From Sphingobium lactosutens (lineage in GTDB: Bacteria; Pseudomonadota; Alphaproteobacteria; Sphingomonadales; Sphingomonadaceae), in NCBI RefSeq assembly GCF_013393185.1, contig NZ_QJQX01000075.1, positions 62,001 through 126,000 on the forward strand: 64,000 nucleotides of DNA. The letters run 5' to 3'. A program made the position numbers and the translations under genes. The notes below the pieces were generated by a model that did no database searches, was not told the DNA's origin, and saw only the letters and a program-made list of their open reading frames with translations. This document shows positions 42,232 through 51,012 of this stretch, piece after piece (position 1 is the stretch's first letter; each line of letters starts with the position of its first letter).

Positions 42232-42360
42232 TAGAGCGCGCGGCGTTAAATCCGACGCAGTTCGCGCGCTCTAAGTTTTTGTTGTCGCATCGTTTCAAGC
42301 GCAAAACCGGTTCCCACCCTTCGACAGGCTCAGGACAGGCTTTTGCGCACGATGCTCTAA
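42232..42360. repeat. Composite repeat element, copy A
   Basis: It starts with a 12-bp inverted repeat (TTAGAGCGCGCG/CGCGCGCTCTAA) around TTAAATCCGACGCAG. TTTTGTTGTCGCATCG, AAAACCGGTTCCCAC and GCGCACGATGCTCTAA follow. An inner REP core (CCTTCGACAGGCTCAGGACA) interrupts it. The same element lies in inverse orientation at 50785-50908 with a different inner insert. Confidence 0.88.
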
Positions 42361-42363
42361 GGA

Positions 42364-43671
42364 TCAACGTCCGGCGTATTGACGCCCGCGGGTCGCGACC
42401 GCCCAGCGTTGCACGATCGCGTCCGGCGCGGTTTCCCGCACGAAGCACTGGCCGCGCTGCGCGCGGATCGTCCGGCACGCCGTCACGGCGTCGGCGCGGC
42501 TGGCAAAGCCGCTGACCGCCAGCCGGTGATAGAGGCGGCCTTCGACCGTCGCCTGACTGGTGAGCACCGGCAGGGCGGCGAGCGACGCGCTGCGTCCCGC
42601 CATGCCCATCCATTTTTCCTTGGCCACCGCCGGACTGTCATAGGCTCCCAGCTGGACGACCCAGTTGCTGGCCTTGGCGGCGGACTTGACGAAGGCCGCC
42701 TTCTGCACCCGCGCCATCGGCGTGGCGACGGTGCGCTGCGCCGCAACCGACCGGCGGGCATGTTCCTGAACGGTGAAGCCGGGGCTGGCAACCGGCACCG
42801 GCGTCGCCACCGAAGCAGGCGCCTGCACCACCGGCGCGGCATCGGCGAACTGCACCGGCTCGACCGCAGCAGGCTGCGCGGGGTCGGGCGCGGCGGCCGC
42901 AGCCGCCATGTCCACCGGCGTGATCGCCGGCGCGGCGAGCGCGAGCATCGCCGGCTGGCCCTGATCGGCGCCGTTGATCGTGACGCCCATCAGCGCGGCG
43001 ACGCGCTGCGGTGCGAGGGAGGGTTCAGCGATCTGCGCCCAATCGGTGATGCGCGTGTTCGCATCCTTGGGATCGAGGTCCATGCCGACCAGAATCCGCG
43101 CATCCTTCCAGCGCCCGGCCAGCGCATAGGCATAGGCCAGGTTCTGGCGCGTCCGCGCGGTCGCCGATGGATCATGAATCGCTTCTGACAGGATGCGCAC
43201 GCCTTCCGGCGCGTCGCCCGCCATCGCCATGGCCAGGCCATAGTCGGACGCGGGCACGGTATCGGCATGGCTGACGAGCAGGTTGCGCGCGGCGTCGGCG
43301 CGCCCCTGCGCCACCTGCACTAGCGCCAGGCTGACGATGGTGCGCGCATTGGTGCTGCCCAGCGCCAGTGCGTCGGACAGCGCCGTTTCGGCCGAAGCGA
43401 AGCGGCCCGCCAGCACATAGGCGCGGCCCAGTATCTGCCGATATTCGCCATTTTGCGGCGCGATCCGAACGGCGGCCTCGGCCGCCTCCACCGCCTTGAC
43501 GGCATTGCGATCGGCCAGCGCCTTGTTGGCGGTCGCCACATATTTCACCGGATCGCCCTTGGCCGGCGCGATCGAGGCGGACGGGCGGAATGCCGACCCG
43601 GTGCAGCCGACCATCGTGGTGGCGACCATCAGCGAAGCCAGCGCCGCCTTGCCAAACATCTTGCGGTTCAT
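42364..43671 (-). CDS. TPR lipoprotein with C-terminal SPOR domain
   Basis: 435 residues from the ATG at 43671, preceded by GAGGATCAGGCACA. A lipoprotein signal peptide ends at MVGC (lipidated Cys about residue 22). Residues ~45-180 are TPR repeats (KYVATANKALADRNAVKAVE, GRAYVLAGRFASAETALSDA). A Pro/Ala linker leads to a SPOR domain (NWVVQLGAYDSPAVAKEKWM followed by YHRLAVSGFASRADAVTACR), which binds denuded peptidoglycan at division sites. It is the third gene of the ParA-RHH-SPOR operon, starting 17 bases after the RHH gene stop. Confidence 0.88.
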   Translation of the reverse strand: MNRKMFGKAALASLMVATTMVGCTGSAFRPSASIAPAKGDPVKYVATANKALADRNAVKAVEAAEAAVRIAPQNGEYRQILGRAYVLAGRFASAETALSDALALGSTNARTIVSLALVQVAQGRADAARNLLVSHADTVPASDYGLAMAMAGDAPEGVRILSEAIHDPSATARTRQNLAYAYALAGRWKDARILVGMDLDPKDANTRITDWAQIAEPSLAPQRVAALMGVTINGADQGQPAMLALAAPAITPVDMAAAAAAPDPAQPAAVEPVQFADAAPVVQAPASVATPVPVASPGFTVQEHARRSVAAQRTVATPMARVQKAAFVKSAAKASNWVVQLGAYDSPAVAKEKWMGMAGRSASLAALPVLTSQATVEGRLYHRLAVSGFASRADAVTACRTIRAQRGQCFVRETAPDAIVQRWAVATRGRQYAGR

Positions 43672-43688
43672 TGTGCCTGATCCTCGCT

Positions 43689-44273
43689 TCACTTGCCCGC
43701 GCGCAGGCGCGGCAGTTGTTCGGTCAGCCGGTCCACTTCCGGCAGCGTGTTGAGAAAATCGTCCAGCGCCTGCGTCACCATCTGCTGCGCCGACCGGCCA
43801 GTCAGCGCGCTCGCCAGCCGCAGCTTCAGATGCCGCTCCGCATCCAGCCGCAGCGTGAAGGCGGCCTTTCGATTAGGTTCGGGGCGATTGCGTTCGGCCT
43901 TGGCGGCGGAGGCCATGATTTCCTGCGTCGCACCGATCCTCTCGGCCAGTTCCTCGCGCTCGACCACGACCGCAGGGACCGGCGCCGGTACCGGGGCTGG
44001 CTCGACTTCGGCATCCACCAGGCTGACCGGCGTGGTGACGCCCATCGGGGTCAGGCCCAGCGCGACCGGCGGCTGTTCGACCGGAACCGGTTCGGGCTGC
44101 ACGTCGAAGCCCATGTCGTTCCAGCCGAGATCATCCTGCTGACCAAACTCCTGCTGAATCGCGACCGCCGAGCGACCGAAACCGAGCATGGGACGACGCA
44201 TCGCCGGCTGGGCTGCCCCCTTGCGGGCGAGCAGGCCGGAGGTGAGCGATGCGAGCGGCTTTGCTTCTGCCAT
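43689..44273 (-). CDS. ParA-associated protein with C-terminal ribbon-helix-helix-like region
   Basis: 194 residues. The N-terminus (MAEAKPLASLTSGLLARKGA followed by AQPAMRRPML) is short and basic, of a kind that can touch a ParA partner. A Pro/Val linker follows. The C-terminus, AAFTLRLDAERHLKLRLASA followed by LTGRSAQQMVTQALDDFL, has the strand-helix-helix pattern of ribbon-helix-helix DNA-binding proteins. It starts 13 bases after the ParA-like gene. Probably the partner or adaptor of that ATPase; it is not a canonical ParB. Confidence 0.78.
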   Translation of the reverse strand: MAEAKPLASLTSGLLARKGAAQPAMRRPMLGFGRSAVAIQQEFGQQDDLGWNDMGFDVQPEPVPVEQPPVALGLTPMGVTTPVSLVDAEVEPAPVPAPVPAVVVEREELAERIGATQEIMASAAKAERNRPEPNRKAAFTLRLDAERHLKLRLASALTGRSAQQMVTQALDDFLNTLPEVDRLTEQLPRLRAGK

Positions 44274-44286
44274 GACGATGCCCTCC

Positions 44287-45009
44287 TTACTGGCCGATCA
44301 CGCGGCGGCCGAAGCCGCCGCCGGCGGGACGCGCGGCCCCCATCGTGCCGACGGTGCCGGCGGGAACGGAAAAGACGGTGCGGCGGAAATTCTTCTCCAG
44401 CCGGTCCGACACATAGGTCCACAGCGCCTCCACTTCGGCGGCGGAGCGGCCCTTGGGATCGACCTCCATGACCGTGCGGCCGTCGATCATCGACGCGGCG
44501 AAATCGGTGCGGTGGTGCAGCGTCACCGGCGCGACCGTGCCATGCTGCGACAGGGCGACGGCGGCCTCGGAGGTGATGCGCGCCTTGGGCGTCGCGGCGT
44601 TGACGACGAAGATCAGCGGCTTGCCCGCGCGCTCGCACAGGTCGACCGTCGCGCCCACCGCGCGCAGATCATGCGGGCTGGGGCGAGTCGGCACGACGAT
44701 CAGCTCGGCGACCGAAATGACGCTCTGGATCGCCATGGTAATGGCCGGCGGCGTGTCGATGACGGCCAGCTTGAACCCCTGCTGGCGCAATATCTCCAGG
44801 TCGGCGGCAAGCCGCGCGACCGTGGTCTGGGCGAAGGCGGGAAACTCCGCCTCCCGCTCGTTCCACCAGTCGGCCAGCGATCCCTGCGGGTCGATGTCGA
44901 TCAGCACGACCGGACCGGCCCCGGCGCGCTGCGCCTGCACTGCCAGATGCCCCGACAGGGTGGTCTTGCCCGACCCGCCCTTCTGCGACGCCAACGCCAA
45001 AATCCGCAC
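44287..45009 (-). CDS. ParA-family ATPase
   Basis: 240 residues. The deviant Walker A KGGSGKTT is at residues 10-17, Walker A' gives LIDIDPQGSLADWW, and Walker B is LAVIDTPPAI. These ATPases position DNA or protein complexes by forming gradients on the nucleoid. The C-terminus is extended (FRRTVFSVPAGTVGTMGAAR). Neighbours are an RHH partner and a TPR-SPOR lipoprotein, which suggests a role linked to cell envelope or division rather than plasmid partition. No parS-like sites were recognised. Confidence 0.9.
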   Translation of the reverse strand: MRILALASQKGGSGKTTLSGHLAVQAQRAGAGPVVLIDIDPQGSLADWWNEREAEFPAFAQTTVARLAADLEILRQQGFKLAVIDTPPAITMAIQSVISVAELIVVPTRPSPHDLRAVGATVDLCERAGKPLIFVVNAATPKARITSEAAVALSQHGTVAPVTLHHRTDFAASMIDGRTVMEVDPKGRSAAEVEALWTYVSDRLEKNFRRTVFSVPAGTVGTMGAARPAGGGFGRRVIGQ

Positions 45010-45203
45010 GCCTAACCCCCAAGGAAAATCTCAGTTCCCGGAGGAATTGCCATATCCGCCGCTAAGATTTGGTTAATCGCCGGATGACCGCGCGTGCCAC
45101 CATGGCACGATGCCGACGCGCGATAGCCTATTCCCTTATGCTAATTGGACCTTAACCTTGTTCGACCATGACAGCCGCAATGGATTGCCGCAGGAGCGTG
45201 AAT

Positions 45204-46220
45204 ATGAAGCCTTTCTGGAGGATGATGGCGACCGGCATAATGCTGGGCCTGTCCGTGCCGGTGCTCGCCGATGTGAAGACCGGGGTCGATGCCTGGCAGC
45301 AAGGCGACTATGCCAAGGCGATCGGGGAATGGCGTCCGCTCGCCAATGAAGGCGATCCCGATGCGCAGTTCAACATGGGTCAGGCCTATAAGCTGGGGCG
45401 CGGCGTCCAGCCGGATCTGAAGGTCGCGATCGACTGGTATCGCAAGGCTGCCGTTCAGGGCCATATGCGCGCCGAGGACAATCTGGGCCTGCTGATGTTC
45501 CAGCAGGGCGATCGCGCCGCCGCCATACCCTATCTGCAACGCGCCGCGATGCGGGGCGAACCGCGCGCGCAATATATCGTCGGCACCGCCCTCTTCAACG
45601 GCGATCTGGTCGGCAAGGACTGGGTCCGCGCCTATGCGCTGATGAGCCGCGCGGCGGCATCGGGCCTGTCGCAGGCGTCGACCAGCCTGACCCAGATGGA
45701 CAAATATATCCCCGAGGACCAGCGCAAGCGGGGCCTCGCCATGGCGGCCAATATCGAACAGGGCAAGGGCGCCAGTTTTGCCGCGACAGAGCCGGCGCCG
45801 GTACGCGCCTCCCCCGCGCCCGTGCGGACGGCGGAACTGCCCGCCTCGACTCCGCCAAAGCCCGCGAAACCGACGCCAGCGCCGAAACCTGCCGCTTCCA
45901 GGCCGCAGGTCGCCGCCGCGTCGCCGCCCCAGCCCGCCCCGGCCAAGCCGGCTGCACAGACCAATGCCCTGCCCAAGCCCGCCGCATCAGGCGGCTGGCG
46001 CGTGCAACTCGGCGCGTTCGGCGAGGAAGGCAATGCCCGCGCGCTCTGGAACCGCCTGACCGGCAAGGTCAGCGGCCTGTCCGCCTATCAGCTCTATCTG
46101 GTGAAGGCCGGTGCCGTCACCCGCGTTCAGGCCGGCCCGATCGCCAGCAGCGCCGACGCCAGCCGCCTCTGCTCCCGCATCAAGGCCGCCGGCGCGGATT
46201 GCATGCCGAAGAAGATTTGA
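45204..46220 (+). CDS. SEL1-repeat protein with C-terminal SPOR domain
   Basis: 338 residues from the ATG at 45204, preceded by CAGGAGCGTGAAT. Signal peptide MKPFWRMMATGIMLGLSVPV. Residues ~30-190 hold SEL1-type repeats (DAQFNMGQAYKLGRGVQPDL, AEDNLGLLMFQQGDRAAAIP). A Pro/Ala/Lys linker precedes the SPOR domain (GGWRVQLGAFGEEGNARALW to VTRVQAGPIASSADASRLCS). It is divergent from the ParA operon, which ends in another SPOR protein. Both probably act at the septal cell wall. Confidence 0.9.
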   Translation: MKPFWRMMATGIMLGLSVPVLADVKTGVDAWQQGDYAKAIGEWRPLANEGDPDAQFNMGQAYKLGRGVQPDLKVAIDWYRKAAVQGHMRAEDNLGLLMFQQGDRAAAIPYLQRAAMRGEPRAQYIVGTALFNGDLVGKDWVRAYALMSRAAASGLSQASTSLTQMDKYIPEDQRKRGLAMAANIEQGKGASFAATEPAPVRASPAPVRTAELPASTPPKPAKPTPAPKPAASRPQVAAASPPQPAPAKPAAQTNALPKPAASGGWRVQLGAFGEEGNARALWNRLTGKVSGLSAYQLYLVKAGAVTRVQAGPIASSADASRLCSRIKAAGADCMPKKI

Positions 46221-46243
46221 GGTTGGTTCAATAAAGCCAACCT

Positions 46244-46374
46244 CCGTTCGTTTCGAGCGCAGTCGAGAAGCGGATAGAACTGCGCTCGCGTTTCTCGACT
46301 TCATCGCCAAAGGCGATGAAGTTTATCCTGAGCGCCTGCCGCAGGCAGGCAGTCGAAGGGCTCGAAACGAACGG
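46244..46374. repeat. Long palindromic intergenic repeat
   Basis: It opens with TCCGTTCGTTTCGAGCGCAG and closes with GCTCGAAACGAACGG. Between them lie a reversed TTTCTCGACTTCATCGCC, an AAAGGCGATGAAG and a CTGCCGCAGGCAG hairpin, so the whole can fold into a branched stem. It separates the convergent SEL1-SPOR and LysR genes and may act as a terminator. Related to 10829-10903 and 21990-22018. Confidence 0.85.
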
Positions 46375-46379
46375 TCGGA

Positions 46380-47282
46380 TTATCTCGACACGCTCGCCTG
46401 CTCCAGCATCCAGTCGCGAAACTGCGCGACCGCGGGGCTGGCCAGAGCCTCGGACGGATACACCAGATAATAGGCCTGCTCGGTCGACATCGGCCGGGCG
46501 AAGGGGATGACCAGCGTCCCCGCCTCCAGCTCCGGCCGGATCAGGAAGCTGGGGATCAACGCCACCCCTGCCCCCGCCGCCGCCGCCTGCGCCAGCATCA
46601 GGAAATGCTCGAAGGCCGGTCCAGCCGCCAGACCCGAAGCCTCCACCCCCGCCGCCGCCAGCCAGCGCGGCCAGGCGTCGCGGCGCGATGTCTGGCTCAA
46701 CAAGGGCACATGCAGCAGGTCGGCGGGCGTGCGCAGCGGGTTTGCCGCCAGCCAAGACGGCGCGCAGACCGGCACCGCTTCCTCGCGGAACAGAAAGTCC
46801 ATCGCGACGCCCGGCCAATCCTGCGCGACACCGAAATGGACAGCCGCGTCAAAATCCTCATGCCCGAAGTCGAAGGGCTGCGACCGGGCGGCAAAGTCGA
46901 TCACCAGATCGGGATGGCGCGCCGTCAGTTGCGGCAGGCGCGGCGCCAGCCAGCGCATACCGAAGCTGGGCAATGTCGCGACCCGCAACGCCGTCTGCGA
47001 TGGCCGCGCCGACGCCCGCGCGGTGGCGCGGCGGATCGCGTCGAGCGCGGGCAGCAATTCTTCAGCATAGGCGCGTCCCGCCTCATTCAATCGCACCCGC
47101 CGCCCGATCCGGTCGAACAGAGGCGTCTGGAGCATATCCTCCAGCTGCGCGATCTGGCGGCTGACCGCGCTCTGCGTCAGGCCGATCTCCTCGCCCGCGC
47201 GGGAAAAGCCGCCATGGCGCACCGCCGCCTCGAAAGCGGTCAGCGCGTTCATCGGCGGCAACCATTTGCGGAAAACACTCAT
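46380..47282 (-). CDS. LysR-family transcriptional regulator (GcvA type)
   Basis: 300 residues. An N-terminal winged helix-turn-helix (PPMNALTAFEAAVRHGGFSR followed by AGEEIGLTQSAVSRQIAQLE) and a C-terminal co-inducer domain (LRVATLPSFGMRWLAPRLPQ). PPxNALxxFEAAxR is typical of the GcvA subgroup. It lies divergent from the DUF1338/aldehyde dehydrogenase pair with 86 bases between starts, the classic arrangement for control of that pair. Confidence 0.93.
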   Translation of the reverse strand: MSVFRKWLPPMNALTAFEAAVRHGGFSRAGEEIGLTQSAVSRQIAQLEDMLQTPLFDRIGRRVRLNEAGRAYAEELLPALDAIRRATARASARPSQTALRVATLPSFGMRWLAPRLPQLTARHPDLVIDFAARSQPFDFGHEDFDAAVHFGVAQDWPGVAMDFLFREEAVPVCAPSWLAANPLRTPADLLHVPLLSQTSRRDAWPRWLAAAGVEASGLAAGPAFEHFLMLAQAAAAGAGVALIPSFLIRPELEAGTLVIPFARPMSTEQAYYLVYPSEALASPAVAQFRDWMLEQASVSR

Positions 47283-47368
47283 TCCAAACTCGCATCAGTA
47301 GATGACAGGTCGCCATTTTGAAAATCATGACTATCTTGCGATAAGGGCGTTGTCATCTGGAGCATATC

Positions 47369-48397
47369 ATGTCGAATGAGAATATGGGCACGATAGAAAG
47401 ACTGGTTATCGCCACCCTGGGCGAGGATGTCGCCCGCCGGACGCTGGACATGCTGGCGATCGATCCCGCCCTGCTGGGCGAGCGCGGCGACACCGTGTCC
47501 CGCGCCGCCTTCGCCATGGCGATGAACGTCGCCCTGTTCGACGATCTGCTGCGCCGGGTGCCGAGCGGCGACGCCTATGTCGCCGATACTCTGGCGCGCG
47601 GCGGCAAGATACTGTTCGACCATGGCGCGCTGCGTTCGATCCGTTTTCCGCATGGGACCACCGGCGCGCTGCCCGGCGGTGAGGACGCCTTCACCCGCAT
47701 CTTCCTGCCTCTGGGCTATGAAATGGCGGCGATCTATCCGCTCAACCGGCTGAAGATGACCGGCCGCGCTTATCGCCACCTCGACTTCCCCGAAGCGATC
47801 CCGCAATTCTTCCTGTCCGAACTCCATGTCGAGCGGTTCGACGCCGAGTTCGCCAACGCCGCCGCCCGTATCTTCGGCTCCAGCCGCGATCCGCTGGACG
47901 CGAAGGCCAAGGCCGTGCTGGCGCACTATGAAGCCGGGGAGACTGTCCAGATCGTTGACGCGATCGCCGCCCTGCCGGTGATCCTCTCCGCCTTCGATCG
48001 GCAGCATGAGCCGCCCGGCTTCGAGGATTATCAACTGCTCCTCTCCCGCTCCAACGAGGCCGCCTGGATCGCAACCGAGGGCAATGGCTTCAATCATGCG
48101 ACCGACCGGGTGGCCGATGTCGCCGCCCTTGCCGAGCGCCTCAAAGCAGAGGATCGCCCGATGAAGGAAAAGCTTGAAGTCTCCGCCACCGGCCGGGTGC
48201 GCCAGACCGCCTTCCGCGCCGACAGCGTGGAGCGGCTCTTCGCCGATGGCGAATTGCGGCAGGTGCCCGGCTCCTTCTACGAATTCATCAGCCGTGACAT
48301 CGATCCGGAAACAGGTCGGCTCGACCTCGCCTTCGACACGGGCAACGCCACCGGCATCTTCGCCATGACCAGCGCGCAATCGGGCGCGGCACGGTGA
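47369..48397 (+). CDS. DUF1338 protein, HglS-like Fe(II) oxygenase/decarboxylase
   Basis: 342 residues. In Pseudomonas putida HglS a DUF1338 enzyme converts 2-oxoadipate to D-2-hydroxyglutarate, using two His and one Glu for iron and an Arg for the substrate. Here equivalents are visible: His85 and Arg89 in FDHGALRS, His243 in GNGFNHATDRV and Glu305 in GSFYEFISRD. The protein is about 120 residues shorter than HglS, so the substrate may differ. It is the first gene of a pair with an AstD-like dehydrogenase (GTGA overlap) and is divergent from a LysR regulator. Confidence 0.85.
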   Translation: MSNENMGTIERLVIATLGEDVARRTLDMLAIDPALLGERGDTVSRAAFAMAMNVALFDDLLRRVPSGDAYVADTLARGGKILFDHGALRSIRFPHGTTGALPGGEDAFTRIFLPLGYEMAAIYPLNRLKMTGRAYRHLDFPEAIPQFFLSELHVERFDAEFANAAARIFGSSRDPLDAKAKAVLAHYEAGETVQIVDAIAALPVILSAFDRQHEPPGFEDYQLLLSRSNEAAWIATEGNGFNHATDRVADVAALAERLKAEDRPMKEKLEVSATGRVRQTAFRADSVERLFADGELRQVPGSFYEFISRDIDPETGRLDLAFDTGNATGIFAMTSAQSGAAR

Positions 48398-49803
48398 GCG
48401 CGATGCTACAGTCCTTCGATCCGGCCTCGCGCGAACTGGTCTGGGAAGGACCGGTTGCGGGCGCGGACGATTGTCACCGCGCCATCGCCACCGCCCGCGC
48501 CGCCCTGCCCGGCTGGCGCGCGCTGCCCGTGGACGACCGCATCGCCATCGCCCGCCGCTATGCGGAGATATTGGGCATGCGCCGCGCCGCGCTGGCGCAG
48601 CTCATCTCGCGCGAGACGGGCAAGCTGCTCTGGGAAAGCGACGCCGAAGTCGGATCGATGATCGCCAAGGTCGAAGTGTCGATCAAGGCGCATGGCGAAC
48701 GCACCGGCGAGCGGGCCGCCGACATGCCGTTCGGGCGCGCGATCCTGCGCCATCGCGGCCATGGCGTGATGGCGGTGCTCGGCCCCTATAATTTCCCCGG
48801 CCACCTGCCCAACGGCCATATCGTCCCCGCCCTGATCGCGGGCAATGCCGTCGTCTTCAAGCCCTCGGAGATCACCCCCGCCACCGGCGCGGCGATGGCC
48901 GACGCCTGGGAAGCCGCCGGCCTGCCCCATGGCCTGCTGACCGTGGCGCAGGGTGGCCGCTCTACCGGCGAAGCGCTGGTCGCGGGCGATATCGACGGAC
49001 TGCTCTTCACCGGATCGGCGGGGGCCGGCGCGGCGCTGCGCCGCGCGCTGGTCGAACGGCCCCATGTCATCATGGCGCTGGAACTGGGCGGCAATAATCC
49101 GCTGATCGCGTGGGATTCCCCAGAAGCCGCCGCGTCCATCATCGTCAACTCCGCCTTCATCACCACCGGCCAGCGCTGCTCCTGCGCCCGCCGGTTGATC
49201 CTGCCAGAGGGGGCAACCGGCGACGCCATCGTGGAGGCGACCGCCACCCTCGCCGCGCGGCTTCCCATCGCCGCCTGGAACGAGCCGGGCGATGCCTTCA
49301 TGGGACCGCTCGTATCGGATCAGGCCGCCGCTGCATCGCACCGCGCCGTCAGCGACCTGATCGCGCGCGGCGCGAAAGTCATCCGCCCCTTCGAGGGGAT
49401 AGAGGGCCGCAGCGCTGCCTTCGTCACCCCCGCCCTGCTCGACCTGACAAGCGTCGAAGCGCCCGATGCGGAGATTTTCGCACCCGTGCTGACGATCATC
49501 CGCGTGGGCGATTTCGACGCAGCGATCGCCGCCGCCAACGCCACCAGCTTCGGCCTGTCCGCGGGCCTCATCTCGCAGGACGAGGCGCTGTGGCAGCGGG
49601 TGGTGGAGGAAAGCCGCGCCGGCGTCGTCAACCGCAACCGCCCCACCACCGGGGCGGCAGGCAACATGCCCTTCGGCGGCCTCGGCGCATCGGGCAATCA
49701 CCGCCCCAGCGCTTATTATGCCGCCGACTATTGCGCCTATCCCATTGCCAGTTTCGAGGCGGCCGACGTCGCAGCGGTGCCGGTTAATGGCTTGAACAGC
49801 TAA
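48394..49803 (+). CDS. AstD-like aldehyde dehydrogenase (copy 1)
   Basis: 469 residues from a GTG at 48394 overlapping the DUF1338 stop; an ATG three codons later is the alternative. NAD-dependent aldehyde dehydrogenase with the catalytic Glu in VIMALELGGNNPLIAW and Cys in TTGQRCSCARR. The C-terminal GASGNHRPSAYYAADYCAYP is a signature of N-succinylglutamate semialdehyde dehydrogenases. No other ast genes are near, and the partner is a DUF1338 enzyme, so the substrate may be another semialdehyde such as 2-aminoadipate semialdehyde. A paralogue is at 57451-58884. Confidence 0.9.
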   Translation: MSAMLQSFDPASRELVWEGPVAGADDCHRAIATARAALPGWRALPVDDRIAIARRYAEILGMRRAALAQLISRETGKLLWESDAEVGSMIAKVEVSIKAHGERTGERAADMPFGRAILRHRGHGVMAVLGPYNFPGHLPNGHIVPALIAGNAVVFKPSEITPATGAAMADAWEAAGLPHGLLTVAQGGRSTGEALVAGDIDGLLFTGSAGAGAALRRALVERPHVIMALELGGNNPLIAWDSPEAAASIIVNSAFITTGQRCSCARRLILPEGATGDAIVEATATLAARLPIAAWNEPGDAFMGPLVSDQAAAASHRAVSDLIARGAKVIRPFEGIEGRSAAFVTPALLDLTSVEAPDAEIFAPVLTIIRVGDFDAAIAAANATSFGLSAGLISQDEALWQRVVEESRAGVVNRNRPTTGAAGNMPFGGLGASGNHRPSAYYAADYCAYPIASFEAADVAAVPVNGLNS

Positions 49804-49845
49804 AGCGGTTAGGGCAACGGCTACCGATCAATTTCGGAGGGGCCG

Positions 49846-50712
49846 TTGCCAAATCCCGTCATTCCATCCTGGGTTCTGACCCTGGTCTGCGCCGATCGCG
49901 TCGGCATCGTCGCAGCGGTCAGCCGCTTCCTGGCGGAACGCGGCGGCTTCATCACCGACAGCCAGCAATATGCCGACCGGGAAGCCGACCTCTTCTTCAT
50001 GCGCGTCGCGTTCGAGGCGACCGACGACCGCATCACCGATCTTGACGGGCTGCGCGCCGATTTCGCCGGAATCGGGGAAGAGTTCGCAATGGACTGGTCG
50101 CTGACCGCCGCCAGCCACCGGCCCCGGATGCTGATCGCCGTGTCGAAGGGATCGCATTGCCTGGCCGACCTGCTCCATCGCTGGCAGACGGGGATGCTGG
50201 CGGTCGATATCATGGGCGTGGTGTCCAACCATCCCGACATGCGCCGCATCACCGAATGGCACGGCATCCCCTATCATGAACTGCCGGCCAATGGCGACAA
50301 GGCGTCGCAGGAAGCCGCGCTGCTCGATATCTTCGATCGCAGCCGGTCCGACTATCTGATCCTCGCCCGCTATATGCAGGTTCTATCGGAGGATCTGGTC
50401 GAGCGGCTGGCCGGGCGCTGCATCAACATCCACCACAGCTTCCTGCCTGGCTTCAAGGGCGCCCGCCCCTATCACCGCGCGCATGAACGCGGGGTCAAGC
50501 TGATCGGCGCGACCGCCCATTTCGTGACCGCCGACCTCGACGAAGGGCCGATCATCGAACAGGCGGTCGAGCGCGTCGATCATCGCGCCACCGCCGACGA
50601 CATGATCCGCATCGGCCGCGATATCGAGGCGCAGGTGCTGGCCCGCGCGGTCGGCTGGATTGCCGACCGGCGCGTGCTGCTCAATGGCGGCAAGACGGTG
50701 GTGTTCCGATAG
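49846..50712 (+). CDS. purU: Formyltetrahydrofolate deformylase
   Basis: 288 residues from a TTG start at 49846, chosen because CGGAGGGGCCG precedes it and the ACT domain begins at once (WVLTLVCADRVGIVAAVSRF). The C-terminal formyltransferase-like domain has the Asn-His-Asp catalytic set in INIHHSFLPGFKGARPYHRA and HFVTADLDEGPIIEQAVERV. It hydrolyses 10-formyl-THF to formate and THF, balancing one-carbon pools. Spaced 42 bases after the dehydrogenase, possibly on the same transcript. Confidence 0.96.
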   Translation: MPNPVIPSWVLTLVCADRVGIVAAVSRFLAERGGFITDSQQYADREADLFFMRVAFEATDDRITDLDGLRADFAGIGEEFAMDWSLTAASHRPRMLIAVSKGSHCLADLLHRWQTGMLAVDIMGVVSNHPDMRRITEWHGIPYHELPANGDKASQEAALLDIFDRSRSDYLILARYMQVLSEDLVERLAGRCINIHHSFLPGFKGARPYHRAHERGVKLIGATAHFVTADLDEGPIIEQAVERVDHRATADDMIRIGRDIEAQVLARAVGWIADRRVLLNGGKTVVFR

Positions 50713-50784
50713 GAGCGATCGACATTCAGCGCTGACGGGCTGCAAATGGCGATCCTTGGCGCTTCCGGTGCTCACGTACCTTTA

Positions 50785-50908
50785 AAGCATCGTGCGGAAA
50801 AGTGGGAACCGGTTTTAGCTACGCTGGCCTTCGGCTCCGCTCAAGACGATGCGACAACAAAAGCTTAGAGCGCGCGACCTGCGTCGGATTTAACGCAGCG
50901 TGCTCTGG
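50785..50908. repeat. Composite repeat element, copy B (inverse of 42232-42360)
   Basis: It reads AAGCATCGTGCGGAAAAGTG, GGAACCGGTTTTAG, an inner insert CTGGCCTTCGGCTCCGCTCA, then CGATGCGACAACAAAAGC and TTAGAGCGCGCGACCTGCGT with closing TGCTCT. All outer blocks match copy A in reverse complement. It occupies most of the 300-base gap after purU. Confidence 0.88.
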
Positions 50909-51012
50909 TACGCTGCGCGCCGGATCGCCAAAGACCAGCATTTTCGCCACGTCATCATCTGAATGTCGATCGCTCCTAGTCAGTCCTCGTTGCGATCCGA
51001 CCGGAACTCGCT

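Noticed and set aside
44287-45009. Plasmid partition locus
   Set aside because: The ParA-like gene is set among SPOR-domain and housekeeping chromosomal genes, with no ParB, no Rep protein and no iterons visible.
46244-46374. CRISPR-like repeat structure
   Set aside because: The repeats are palindromic REP-type elements without regular spacers, and no cas genes are in the window.
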